64,000 nt of DNA. It comes from Orbus sasakiae (GTDB lineage: Bacteria; Pseudomonadota; Gammaproteobacteria; Enterobacterales; Orbaceae). Both the position numbers and the translations under genes were made by a program. The notes beneath the pieces were generated by a model that was given only the letters and a program-made list of their open reading frames with translations, did no database searches and was not told the origin of the DNA. Where the stretch lies: the NCBI RefSeq assembly GCF_039542345.1, contig NZ_BAABHY010000013.1:17105-81104 (forward strand), given 5' to 3'. This document shows positions 25,703 to 34,659 of this stretch, piece after piece (position 1 is the first letter of the stretch; every line of letters begins with the position of its first letter).

Positions 25703-25730
25703 TTGATAAAGCGGAATTTGTTGCTATAGT
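25703..25730 (+). promoter_or_regulatory. Probable dksA promoter
   Basis: TTGATA (25703-25708), a 16-base spacer and TATAGT (25725-25730) with TGC directly before the -10 form an extended -10 promoter. It lies about 38 bases before the dksA start. Confidence 0.6.
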
Positions 25731-25767
25731 TTAGCGTTTTTAATATTCCGTTAGAAAGGAGATTGCG

Positions 25768-26223
25768 GTGAAAAAGGAACAAAAAATAAATAGCTCTTCC
25801 TTAAGCCTTTTAGCAATGGCGGGCCTTGAACCTTATAAAGAGGCAAAAGGTGAAGAGTATATGAATCCTAAGCAATTGAAACATTTCCACCTGATTTTAG
25901 AAGCGTGGTTAAATCAGCTACGTGGTGAAATGGATAAAACGGTTACCTATATGCAAGATGAGGCAGCGAATTTTCCAGATCCGGCAGATAGAGCGACCCA
26001 AGAAGAAGAGTTTAGTTTAGAGCTAAGAGCACGTGACAGAGAACGCAAACTGATCAAAAAAATCGAAAAAACATTAGCAAAAATTGAAAATGATGATTTT
26101 GGTTTTTGTGACTCATGTGGTGTTGAGATTGGCATTAAACGCTTAGAAGCAAGACCAACAGCAGACCTTTGTATCGATTGCAAAACGCTTGCTGAACTCC
26201 GTGAAAAACAGATGGGAATGTAA
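25768..26223 (+). CDS. dksA: RNA polymerase-binding transcription factor DksA
   Basis: A 151-residue DksA, which enters the secondary channel of RNA polymerase and works with ppGpp in the stringent response. The coiled-coil with the tip acids is in DEAANFPDPADRATQEEEFSLELRARDRE, followed by the four-Cys zinc finger CDSCGVEIG...CIDCK. The start is a GTG preceded by AAGGAG seven bases away, and no ATG fits. The gluQ gene follows, as in E. coli. Confidence 0.97.
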   Translation: MKKEQKINSSSLSLLAMAGLEPYKEAKGEEYMNPKQLKHFHLILEAWLNQLRGEMDKTVTYMQDEAANFPDPADRATQEEEFSLELRARDRERKLIKKIEKTLAKIENDDFGFCDSCGVEIGIKRLEARPTADLCIDCKTLAELREKQMGM

Positions 26224-26230
26224 TTTCTAT

Positions 26231-26252
26231 GCCGTCGGCCTAAGTTGACGGC
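26231..26252 (+). terminator. Hairpin between dksA and gluQ
   Basis: GCCGTC (26231-26236) pairs with GACGGC (26247-26252) and is followed by a pyrimidine-rich stretch (TTCTTCTCGTTTT). It is probably a partial terminator limiting read-through from dksA into gluQ. Confidence 0.5.
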
Positions 26253-26280
26253 AGTTCTTCTCGTTTTCGGCTTATCTATT

Positions 26281-27165
26281 ATGCATAGTATTGGTCGTTT
26301 TGCTCCGTCACCTTCTGGTTTATTGCATTTTGGTTCATTTATCACAGCACTAGCAAGCTATTTACAGGCAAAGGCAAAACAAGGTGAATGGTTGGTTCGA
26401 ATTGAAGATCTCGATCCACCACGTGAAGTTGCGGGCGCAGCTAAACACATTCTGACTACACTTGAAAAACTCGGTTTACATTGGGATAAAGAGATTGTTT
26501 ATCAATCAGCCCGGTTAGACGAGTACCAACACATTCTTGACCAATTAGTCCAGCAAAAACGAGCCTATTATTGTGACTGTTCAAGGCAGCGTATACAACA
26601 TTTACCTCACCATCTTTACGACAACCATTGTCAAAATCGACATCTCAAGCCGTCAGTTGATAATTCAATGGCTATCCGATTAAAACAAAATCACCCTATC
26701 TGCCATTTTATTGATAATATCCGTGGACGACAAAATATAACGCAAGCCGTTGCACGAGAAGATTTTACTATCAAACGTAAAGATAACCTATTTGCCTATA
26801 ATTTAGCGGTCGTCATTGATGATCATTATCAGGGGGTTACTGAGATTGTGCGTGGTGCGGATTTACTGCCGGTCACGACTAAACAGATATCACTCTATTT
26901 GCTATTGGGTTGGCAATTACCCAGTTATTACCATTTACCCTTAGTATTAGATCAAAATCACAATAAGTTATCTAAGCAAAATCATGCGACCCCTATTAAA
27001 CTTGATAATATTGGTCAATTGATGGTGGATGGTTTACGTTTTTTAGGTCAACCGATTCCTGAAGACTGGCAAGATGCAACACCACAACAATTACTAATGT
27101 GGGCAATCAGTCATTGGAATATTGATTATGTGCCTAAATACGATAAGATGTTTAATTATGAATAA
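26281..27165 (+). CDS. gluQ: Glutamyl-Q tRNA(Asp) synthetase
   Basis: A 294-residue paralogue of the catalytic half of glutamyl-tRNA synthetase. It attaches glutamate to the queuosine of tRNA-Asp and has no anticodon-binding domain. It shows RFAPSPSGLLHFGS (HIGH-like), the zinc ligands around YYCDCSRQRI...YDNHC, LAVVIDDHYQGVTEIVRGADLL and KLSKQNH (KMSKS-like). The frame can begin at 26245, but the ATG at 26281 matches the family N-terminus. It converges on moaA with only ten bases between stops. Confidence 0.95.
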   Translation: MHSIGRFAPSPSGLLHFGSFITALASYLQAKAKQGEWLVRIEDLDPPREVAGAAKHILTTLEKLGLHWDKEIVYQSARLDEYQHILDQLVQQKRAYYCDCSRQRIQHLPHHLYDNHCQNRHLKPSVDNSMAIRLKQNHPICHFIDNIRGRQNITQAVAREDFTIKRKDNLFAYNLAVVIDDHYQGVTEIVRGADLLPVTTKQISLYLLLGWQLPSYYHLPLVLDQNHNKLSKQNHATPIKLDNIGQLMVDGLRFLGQPIPEDWQDATPQQLLMWAISHWNIDYVPKYDKMFNYE

Positions 27166-27175
27166 GTTAACCGAA

Positions 27176-28171
27176 TCAACCACCAATAAATGAAAGGTTT
27201 TGCGTGATTCCAGCATGATGCTGATGTAAAAAATGCGTCGCAGGTTTAATGTGCAACGAGTCTAAAATACGGTTCTTAAGAATGTTTTTTTGACTTTCAT
27301 CATGTAACAAATCACGTAAATCAATCGCTGAATCACCAAATAAACAATAATGCAACCTACCTGTTGAAGAAACGCGCAATCGATTACAACTTTGGCAAAA
27401 ATCTTGTGAATAAGGCATGATTAATCCGATTCGACCTTGATACTCATCATGTTGATACACTTTCGCAGGGCCTGCTAAGCTGTCTTTAGTCATTAATTGC
27501 CAACCGGATTCAATTAATTTGTGTTCAATTACCGAACCGGATAAATGATAACGTTGAAAATGAGGCGCACCCTCACCGGTTTCCATCAGTTCAATAAACC
27601 GCAAATCAATGTTACGTGTTTTTAACCAAGGTAAATAATGATTAAGATCATCATTTAAACCTTTCATCAAAACAGTGTTAATCTTAACTTTGCGCATCCC
27701 GATACTCAGCGCTTTATCAATACCGCGAATCACTTGATTTAACTTATCTTCACCCGTAATCATCGCAAACATATGCGGTAAAAAGCTGTCTATACTGACG
27801 TTGAGCGCCGTTAAACCCGCCCTTTGCCACTCTTCTATGCGATCGTATAGACGACTACCATTGGTGGTGACGGCGATATCTTTAATTGTTGAGTGAGCGG
27901 CAACCAAACGAATAATATCGGTGAAATCACGACGTAATGTCGGTTCGCCACCGGTTAACCGAATTTTTTGTACACCCAAATCACTAAATGCATTAATGAT
28001 ATGATAAATCTCATTAAGGGTTAAAAATTGGTGGGTACGGTTGGCTTGATAACCATCAGGCAAGCAATACTGACAACGGAAGTTACATAACTCCGTTAGA
28101 GATAAACGTAAATACTGAAATCGTCGTTGATAACGATCAACTAGCAAAGAATCAACACGTTGTTGCTGCAT
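27176..28171 (-). CDS. moaA: GTP 3',8-cyclase (molybdenum cofactor synthesis)
   Basis: A 331-residue radical SAM enzyme for the first step of molybdopterin synthesis. The N-terminal cluster cysteines are in CNFRCQYC, the C-terminal cluster in CQSCNRLRVSSTGRLHYC, and the required C-terminal Gly-Gly is present (SFIGG). The frame is open 31 codons further upstream, but ATG 28171 with GGAAAGGTG before it is preferred. The upstream 31 codons lie in what looks like a structured leader. No moaB-E genes are adjacent. Confidence 0.95.
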   Translation of the reverse strand: MQQQRVDSLLVDRYQRRFQYLRLSLTELCNFRCQYCLPDGYQANRTHQFLTLNEIYHIINAFSDLGVQKIRLTGGEPTLRRDFTDIIRLVAAHSTIKDIAVTTNGSRLYDRIEEWQRAGLTALNVSIDSFLPHMFAMITGEDKLNQVIRGIDKALSIGMRKVKINTVLMKGLNDDLNHYLPWLKTRNIDLRFIELMETGEGAPHFQRYHLSGSVIEHKLIESGWQLMTKDSLAGPAKVYQHDEYQGRIGLIMPYSQDFCQSCNRLRVSSTGRLHYCLFGDSAIDLRDLLHDESQKNILKNRILDSLHIKPATHFLHQHHAGITQNLSFIGG

Positions 28172-28264
28172 TAAAAACACCTTTCCAAAAGGGGGAGATA
28201 TCGGTATTTCTACGGATACCCGGCGACAAGTCATTTCACTATCGCGGCTAGCAAACCTTATCAC
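28172..28264 (-). promoter_or_regulatory. Possible structured leader of moaA
   Basis: On the minus strand GGTAT (28220-28216) can pair with ATACC (28207-28203), and CCTTT (28192-28188) with AAAGG (28184-28180), which is the ribosome site. The second stem would hide the ribosome site. A molybdenum cofactor riboswitch precedes moaA in E. coli, but I cannot match its consensus here. Confidence 0.25.
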
Positions 28265-28940
28265 AATGACTTAGGTTTAAAAGCTTCAGAGTTTTCTTTT
28301 TGCGTTAGTATAGCATAAGTTTATCAGATAAGCAGTGCTATCCTGAAATAGCGCACAATTGATAACATGGTGATAGGTTGTTCACCTAACAGGCGAGACA
28401 AAATATTTCATGGCAAGAAAATGCTTAATAAATGTCTATAAATCATAATGATTATAAAATAAACAGTTGAATTTACTTGCTATCCTGCCATGAAATGTTA
28501 ATAATATACATGGGTTTTTCTATTTATAATGCAGCAATGGCATCAGACATTATAAATAATATATTAATCTAAATAAATTTTTATCAACAATAACAAGTAA
28601 GTAGAATAACTAAATTAGATAAGAGTGTTATTTTAACAATAGTGCAAATTGTGTTGGAAAGTCATCCATCTCAGCAAACGTGATAGGATGTTTTAGACAC
28701 AAATAACAAATATATAAAAATTTTTTAGCTACATTGAATCAAGTTCGGCAATAATCTTAATCAGTGTAGATTTATAATTAAAGATGTGTTCACATAATAT
28801 AATAAAAACAACAACATAAATAAAATAATGAATGCAATTATGACATGTTTAATTAAAATATTTGAAAAGTACAATTAAAATAAGTTCTCTTTTTTCATTT
28901 GCTTTATTCTGCTGCTTTTGAATTTAAAGAGTATAAGATA
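28265..28940 (+). other. Long AT-rich region before rne
   Basis: About 675 bases with no gene. ATTTCATGGCA (28405-28415) recurs inverted as TGCCATGAAAT (28486-28496), 70 bases apart. From 28500 to 28900 it is almost entirely A and T. In E. coli a long rne 5' untranslated region mediates feedback control by RNase E itself, and this region could include such a leader. The structure has not been computed. Confidence 0.4.
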
Positions 28941-31688
28941 ATGAAAAGAATGTTAATTAATGCTACACAGCAAGAAGAGCTGCGTATTGCACTTGTTGAC
29001 GGTCAACGTTTGTATGACCTTGATATTGAAAGCCTTGGCCATGAACAAAAAAAGGCAAATATTTATAAAGGCACCATTACTAAAATTAATCCAAGTTTAG
29101 AAGCTGCGTTTGTCTCTTACGGTGGCGAACGTGATGGATTCCTCCCCCTTAAAGAAATTGCTGAAAGCTATTTCCCTAATGATGTTTCAGGTCGTCGTAG
29201 TATTAAACACCTACAAGAAGGCCAAGAAGTTTTAATCCAAATCGAAAAAGAGATTCGTGGTAAAAAAGGGGCGGCATTAACAACCTATATCAGTCTCGCT
29301 GGTAGCTATTTAGTCTTAATGCCAAACGATCCACGAGCTGGCGGCGTTTCAAGACGTATTGAAGGCGAAGATCGCGCGGACTTAAAACGTAATATCGATG
29401 CACTAGAAAAACCAAAAGGTATGGGCGTTATTGCTCGTACTGCAGGTGTTGGCAAGAATCAAGAAGAGTTACAACAAGATCTTGATGCCCTAATTACCTA
29501 CTGGAATGCAATTTTAGTTGAAGCCAAAAATCATCCTGCACCGAGCTTGATTCATAAAGAAAGTGATGTCATTACTCGCGCCTTTAGGGATTATTTGCGT
29601 GATGATGTAGGTGAAATTCTAATCGATAACCAAAAAATCTTAGAGATTGCCAAAAAACGCTTAGTTGACCTTGGCCGCGTTGAATATATTAATCGCTTAA
29701 AACTTTATTCTGGCGAAATTTCGCTATTTAGCCATTTCCAAATCGAAGGTCAAATTGAATCGGCATTTCAACGCGAAGTTCGTTTACCATCAGGTGGTTC
29801 AATTGTGATTGATACAACTGAAGCCTTGACCGCGATTGATATTAACTCAGCAAAATCAATTAAAGGTAGTGATATTGAAGAAACCGCGTTTAATACAAAC
29901 CTTGAAGCGGCGGAAGAAATCGCGAGACAACTTCGTTTACGTGACTTGGGTGGTTTAATTGTTATCGACTTTATCGATATGACGCCAATTCGCAATCAAC
30001 GAGAAGTTGAAAATCGCCTAAAAGAAGCGATGAAAACGGATCGTGCTCGAATTCAAACCGTGCGTATATCACGTTTTGGTTTATTAGAGATGTCACGTCA
30101 ACGTTTGAGTCCATCGCTTCGTGAAGCAACACACCATATCTGTCCACGTTGTCAAGGTACGGGCACGATTCGTGACAATAATTCTTTATCCCTCTCAATC
30201 TTGCGTTTGATTCAAGAAGAAGCGATGAAAGATAATACTGTACAAATTGATGTTATCGTTCCTGTACCGATTGCGAGCTATTTACTCAATGAAAAACGTC
30301 GAGCAATTACCCATATTGAAAGCAGCTATCCTGATGTTAAGATTGTAATTGCCGCCGATAGCGAAATGGAAACACCTCTTTACAAAGTCATTCGTAAGCG
30401 TCGTGGTGAAGAAACGGATGTACTCAGTTACAATTTACCGAAACTAATTCGTGAAAAAGAAGAAGAGGAAGAAGAACACGTTACTGAATTTGTGGCTGAA
30501 GAAGCGATATTATCAGGTGTGAAAGTTGAGCTTAATCCTGCTGTCAATAAAACGAAAGTTGCACCGAAAACAGAGCACGCTTCTGCGGGTATTTTCAGCT
30601 CATTCGCCAAAAAACTACGAGGCTTGTTCTCATCATCTGAAAAGCCTGCAACGGTAGCCAAAGCGACTGAAAATAAATCATCTGAATCGCCTAAAGAGGC
30701 CAAAGAGAAAGAGTACAAACGACCAACAAACAACCGTCGAAATAAACAACCAACTCGCAATAATGCGGCAAACCAAGACGCCAAAGAAAAAGAAACACCA
30801 AATAAAAATAATCGTCGTAATAATCGACCGAATAAAAATGAGGAAGTGACGCAATCGCAAACAGTACCTGCGGTAACGCCACCACAAGCACAACCTACGC
30901 CTGTCGAAGCTAAACCACGCAGAGCACAGCGTAATCTCAATAAAAAGGTCAGAACGACTAACACTAATGTGACTCAAGCCAATAATGTCGCTGCGCCAGC
31001 CGCGAAATTACCAACAAAAGAGGCTCGCATTAATATTGTGATTCCTGCCATTTTACAAGCCGTGGTATTAAAAGATACCAGTGCAGAAAATCATGATAAT
31101 CAAACAAATCGTCGACCAAGACGTACTTCTCGCCATTTGCGTCTCAATGGGCAACGTCGTAGAAAACCAAAAACGACTGTTCAAAGTGTCTCACCAATGC
31201 CGTTAGTTTCAGCGGTTTATTCACCAGAGTTGGCAATGGGGAAAATCGCGATTGATTACAGCTTAATTCATGAATCGAATACACATGAAACGGATAAACA
31301 AGCACCATCACCAAAAGTCACTCAGGGTTATGTCGCTGGAATGGTCATTCCATCATTGTTAGTGCCTGTTGTCATTGCGATACCAAGCCAAACAACAGTT
31401 AAACCGGTAAAAGAACCTGCCGTCACAAAAAGTGAGATGACAGACGTTAAAACGGTTACGGTTAATGATGATGTTAATATAACCACCACGTCCACCATTG
31501 TGGGTTTTGCTTCATCATCAATGACCAAAGCACCCGCGCCTGATGCATCAGTGAATATCACACCAGCCGTTGTATCTTCGCGTGATGAATCGCACTATCA
31601 ATATAGTGGTAAAGGCAATGCTGGGGGGATGAGTGCACAGAATCATGCGTATGCTCAGGCAACAAAGCCACCTGCTGACGAAGCATAA
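28941..31688 (+). CDS. rne: Ribonuclease E
   Basis: A 915-residue endoribonuclease and degradosome scaffold. The catalytic half is very close to E. coli: MKRMLINATQQEELRIALVD, an S1 domain (IYKGTITKINPSLEAAFVSYG), GLIVIDFIDMTPIRNQ with the catalytic Asp, and the Zn-link CPRCQGTGT around residue 400. The C-terminal half from about 500 is low-complexity, rich in Arg, Asn and Lys (RRNKQPTRNN, NRRNNRPNKN), like RNA-binding segments, and is shorter than in E. coli. The frame is open from 28899, but the ATG at 28941 matches the family start. It is followed by a hairpin. Confidence 0.96.
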   Translation: MKRMLINATQQEELRIALVDGQRLYDLDIESLGHEQKKANIYKGTITKINPSLEAAFVSYGGERDGFLPLKEIAESYFPNDVSGRRSIKHLQEGQEVLIQIEKEIRGKKGAALTTYISLAGSYLVLMPNDPRAGGVSRRIEGEDRADLKRNIDALEKPKGMGVIARTAGVGKNQEELQQDLDALITYWNAILVEAKNHPAPSLIHKESDVITRAFRDYLRDDVGEILIDNQKILEIAKKRLVDLGRVEYINRLKLYSGEISLFSHFQIEGQIESAFQREVRLPSGGSIVIDTTEALTAIDINSAKSIKGSDIEETAFNTNLEAAEEIARQLRLRDLGGLIVIDFIDMTPIRNQREVENRLKEAMKTDRARIQTVRISRFGLLEMSRQRLSPSLREATHHICPRCQGTGTIRDNNSLSLSILRLIQEEAMKDNTVQIDVIVPVPIASYLLNEKRRAITHIESSYPDVKIVIAADSEMETPLYKVIRKRRGEETDVLSYNLPKLIREKEEEEEEHVTEFVAEEAILSGVKVELNPAVNKTKVAPKTEHASAGIFSSFAKKLRGLFSSSEKPATVAKATENKSSESPKEAKEKEYKRPTNNRRNKQPTRNNAANQDAKEKETPNKNNRRNNRPNKNEEVTQSQTVPAVTPPQAQPTPVEAKPRRAQRNLNKKVRTTNTNVTQANNVAAPAAKLPTKEARINIVIPAILQAVVLKDTSAENHDNQTNRRPRRTSRHLRLNGQRRRKPKTTVQSVSPMPLVSAVYSPELAMGKIAIDYSLIHESNTHETDKQAPSPKVTQGYVAGMVIPSLLVPVVIAIPSQTTVKPVKEPAVTKSEMTDVKTVTVNDDVNITTTSTIVGFASSSMTKAPAPDASVNITPAVVSSRDESHYQYSGKGNAGGMSAQNHAYAQATKPPADEA

Positions 31689-31734
31689 TAACTAATGCAG
31701 GAGAATGAGCACGCTTAGTTGTTCAGATAAATTC

Positions 31735-31763
31735 GCCCATATTGCATTTGCCTCAATATGGGC
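31735..31763 (+). terminator. Hairpin after rne
   Basis: GCCCATATTG (31735-31744) pairs perfectly with CAATATGGGC (31754-31763). There is no T tract directly after it, so it may be a weak terminator or a 3' stem before sapB. Confidence 0.5.
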
Positions 31764-31854
31764 TGTGATGATAAATAAACGTTATATTGACATAGCGTTT
31801 AATTCAATCAAAATAGATAACACGATGTTGCTGTTAATATTCATGAGATAAATA

Positions 31855-32787
31855 ATGCTGATTTATATTATAAAAAAGATACTCTCTTTTTTGCTTATAC
31901 TGCTTTTATTGTCTCTTATTAGTATTAGCATTATTTACTATGCACCGCATTCACCATTTGAAAATTTATCGTTGCTCGATGCATATGATGTTTTTTACCA
32001 TCAATTTATCCTTAATCAATTTAGCTTTGCTAACCATACCATGTGGGAAATCATCGCTCAAATTGTATTACCCACTTTTGAACTGGCCATTTTAGCCATT
32101 ATTTGCTCAATCATGATTGGCTTCCCAATTGGTATCTTTGCTGGCTTAACCCATAGTAATAAGACCAACCATTTTATCAAATTTGTCTGTTTAGTGCTTT
32201 ATGCTAGCCCAATCATATGGCTTGCCGTATTAGTAATGTTCATGCTTTCAACTGACTGGATTTTTACCCGAAATACAAGCTATCAACCGATTGCAAACAG
32301 TTTATCGCTGTTAGATGTTGCATTAACGCCCAGCATTGATAAATTAACGATACTGATGAATGAAATCAAGCATCTGTTAATACCCGTTATGATTTTAACC
32401 ATTCAACCATGCATAATTACGATTCAACTGGTTAGCCAACGCGTAAATGTGACCGCTCATCAAAATTATATTAAAGTTGCCAGCATCCGTGAAAATTCAT
32501 CATTAAAGGTGCTATTTCGTCATTTACTACCTAATGCGATTCCGAAAACGATTCCCCAATTAACCTATAATATTACGACATTGCTATTTTCAACCATGGC
32601 GATTGAGATATTATTAAACCGTTCGGGCTTAGGTACGTGGCTATTTTGGGCATTTCACCAACAAGATTATACAATTATCGCTGTCGCCATTTTTAGTTGT
32701 GGTGCTCTCGTCAGTTTACTTACGTTACTGAGCGAAATCATTGTCGTCATGGTCTATCCAGTACAATCAAGGGCGCTCTATGAATAA
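31855..32787 (+). CDS. sapB: Peptide/putrescine ABC transporter permease SapB
   Basis: A 310-residue inner-membrane permease of the oligopeptide transporter family. An N-terminal helix (ILSFLLILLLLSLISISIIYY) precedes a periplasmic loop and five more helices. The coupling region includes FRHLLPNAIPKTIPQL, and a LLNRSGLGTWLFWAFHQQDY block matches E. coli SapB. SapBCDF is linked to antimicrobial peptide resistance and in E. coli to putrescine export. It overlaps sapC by eight bases. sapA, which normally starts the operon, is absent. Confidence 0.92.
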   Translation: MLIYIIKKILSFLLILLLLSLISISIIYYAPHSPFENLSLLDAYDVFYHQFILNQFSFANHTMWEIIAQIVLPTFELAILAIICSIMIGFPIGIFAGLTHSNKTNHFIKFVCLVLYASPIIWLAVLVMFMLSTDWIFTRNTSYQPIANSLSLLDVALTPSIDKLTILMNEIKHLLIPVMILTIQPCIITIQLVSQRVNVTAHQNYIKVASIRENSSLKVLFRHLLPNAIPKTIPQLTYNITTLLFSTMAIEILLNRSGLGTWLFWAFHQQDYTIIAVAIFSCGALVSLLTLLSEIIVVMVYPVQSRALYE

Positions 32788-33652
32788 CGTTATACGTTCT
32801 TTGATTCAGCACAGTATTAATTTAAAAAATACTATTCATAGTAATATTTACATGATTATTGGTTGTTATGGCATATTTGCAATTATTTTTGTCTGTTTAG
32901 CAACAAAGTGGATTTTTAACGCTCAACTGGCGCCAATATTTGATCATCTACTCCCCCCTGCTTGGCAAAATAATGGTGATATCAACCATATTTTAGGTAC
33001 CGACAATTCTGGCCATGATATTTTTAATTATTTGCTCATTAGCTATAAAACAACCTTAACATTAACGTTACGCACAACCTGCTTTGTCCTGGTTATTGGT
33101 GCAGTGATTAACTATTTACTCTTTTTTATCCCCGCGTTGAGAGGCTTAATTGCGATACTATTTCGACTCGTTATTGCCATCCCACCACTGTTAAGTGCCA
33201 TCGTGATAGCCCTTGTCTGGAATAATCAGATTGATTCAATATTATTGATCGTAGGCATATCCTATTTACCCAGATTTGTGCATAATGTACACAGCCAAAT
33301 TATGCAAGAGTGGCAAAAAACCTATATTACAGCTCACCGTTTAGATGGAATCTCTACGCCAAAAATTTTGAATGGCTACATCGTGCCGAATATTTTTCCA
33401 GCGTATTTAACCGAAGTTGTCGCCCTATTTAGCCATATTATTTTGGCATTATCGGTGCTAACCTTTTTAGGTTTTGGTGACAATTTGAATTTACCTGATC
33501 TTGGGATTATGATGTATCAAATGTTGACCATCATGAAAACCAATTATTGGGCATTTGTGTCAGCTGGATTAGCCATTATGGTGACGGTATTGTTTATCCA
33601 TATGTTCAACTTAGGCGTACATATGATATTAACAAAACGTGTGGAAAATTAA
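32780..33652 (+). CDS. sapC: Peptide/putrescine ABC transporter permease SapC
   Basis: A 290-residue permease partner of SapB. After an N-terminal helix come GTDNSGHDIFNYLLISYKTTL, typical of DppC-type permeases, and five membrane helices, with TAHRLDGISTPKILNGYIVPNIFP as the coupling loop. The ORF can be extended upstream, but the ATG at 32780 inside the sapB end is the usual coupled start. Confidence 0.9.
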   Translation: MNNVIRSLIQHSINLKNTIHSNIYMIIGCYGIFAIIFVCLATKWIFNAQLAPIFDHLLPPAWQNNGDINHILGTDNSGHDIFNYLLISYKTTLTLTLRTTCFVLVIGAVINYLLFFIPALRGLIAILFRLVIAIPPLLSAIVIALVWNNQIDSILLIVGISYLPRFVHNVHSQIMQEWQKTYITAHRLDGISTPKILNGYIVPNIFPAYLTEVVALFSHIILALSVLTFLGFGDNLNLPDLGIMMYQMLTIMKTNYWAFVSAGLAIMVTVLFIHMFNLGVHMILTKRVEN

Positions 33653-33654
33653 TT

Positions 33655-34659
33655 ATGGCCTTGCTTGATATTCGTAACCTTACAGTCGAATTTATTACGC
33701 CAAATGGCTTGCTACGTGCCGTCGATCGTGTGAATTTAAAACTCAATGCTGGTGAAATTCGAGGATTAGTTGGCGAGTCTGGTTCAGGTAAAAGCCTAAT
33801 AGCTAAAGCCATTCTTGGTGCAACCAATAACAATTGGAAGGTCACCGCGGATCGTTTTTATTTTGATAATATTGATTTATTAAAATTGTCACCAAAACAA
33901 AGACGCAAAATTATCAGTGCCAATATTTCGATGATTTTCCAAGAGCCTCAGTCGTGTTTAGATCCCACCATGAAAATCGGTCGTTTATTGATACAATCTA
34001 TCCCTTCATGGACGTACAAAGGTCGTTGGTGGCAGCGCTTATTTTGGCGTAAAAACCGTGCGATTGAGTTATTGCACCGCGTTGGTATAAAAGAACACAA
34101 AGAGATCATGAGCGCATACCCTTATGAGTTAACAGAAGGTGAATGCCAAAAAGTTATGATCGCAATAGCCTTAGCGAATCAGCCTAAATTATTAATTGCT
34201 GACGAACCGACTAACTCAATGGAATCAACAACTGAAGCGCAGATATTCCGTTTGTTAGCCAGCCTCAATCAAAATTCAGGCACCACTATTTTATTGATTA
34301 GTCATGACTTACAAATGGTGACACGCTGGACCGATCGTATCAACGTGTTATATTGTGGACAAACAGTTGAAGTCGCTGACAGTGAAGAATTGATTAAAAA
34401 ATCCTATCACCCTTATACCCAAGCTTTAATCTTTGCAATTCCGGATTTTGGCAAAGCGATTGCTCACAAAAGTCCACTCAACTCATTACCTGGCGTCATT
34501 CCGCCACTTGAACACTTACCGATTGGTTGCAGGCTTGGCCCCCGTTGCCCTTATGCACAACGCAAATGTATCGAAACACCAAAGTTAATTGCCATTAAAG
34601 ATCATGCGGTAGCTTGTCATTTCCCACTCAATACTGAATTACCGGACAACAAATCATGA
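33655..34659 (+). CDS. sapD: ABC transporter ATPase SapD
   Basis: A 334-residue ATPase. Walker A is GESGSGKS (about 37-44), Walker B is LLIADEPT and the switch His is in LLISHD. The signature reads ELTEGECQK rather than LSGGQ, as it also does in E. coli SapD. The C-terminal oligopeptide-transporter extension holds four Cys (GCRLGPRCPYAQRKC...ACHF) that likely bind an iron-sulfur cluster. E. coli SapD also supports Trk potassium uptake. It starts two bases after the sapC stop. Confidence 0.95.
   Translation: MALLDIRNLTVEFITPNGLLRAVDRVNLKLNAGEIRGLVGESGSGKSLIAKAILGATNNNWKVTADRFYFDNIDLLKLSPKQRRKIISANISMIFQEPQSCLDPTMKIGRLLIQSIPSWTYKGRWWQRLFWRKNRAIELLHRVGIKEHKEIMSAYPYELTEGECQKVMIAIALANQPKLLIADEPTNSMESTTEAQIFRLLASLNQNSGTTILLISHDLQMVTRWTDRINVLYCGQTVEVADSEELIKKSYHPYTQALIFAIPDFGKAIAHKSPLNSLPGVIPPLEHLPIGCRLGPRCPYAQRKCIETPKLIAIKDHAVACHFPLNTELPDNKS

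Noticed and set aside
25947..26345. 132-codon minus-strand frame across dksA and gluQ
   Set aside because: Spans two well-supported genes on the other strand and has no recognisable domain.
30428..30964. 178-codon and 99-codon minus-strand frames inside rne
   Set aside because: They are antisense to the low-complexity C-terminal half of RNase E and are low-complexity themselves. No ribosome site or family resemblance.
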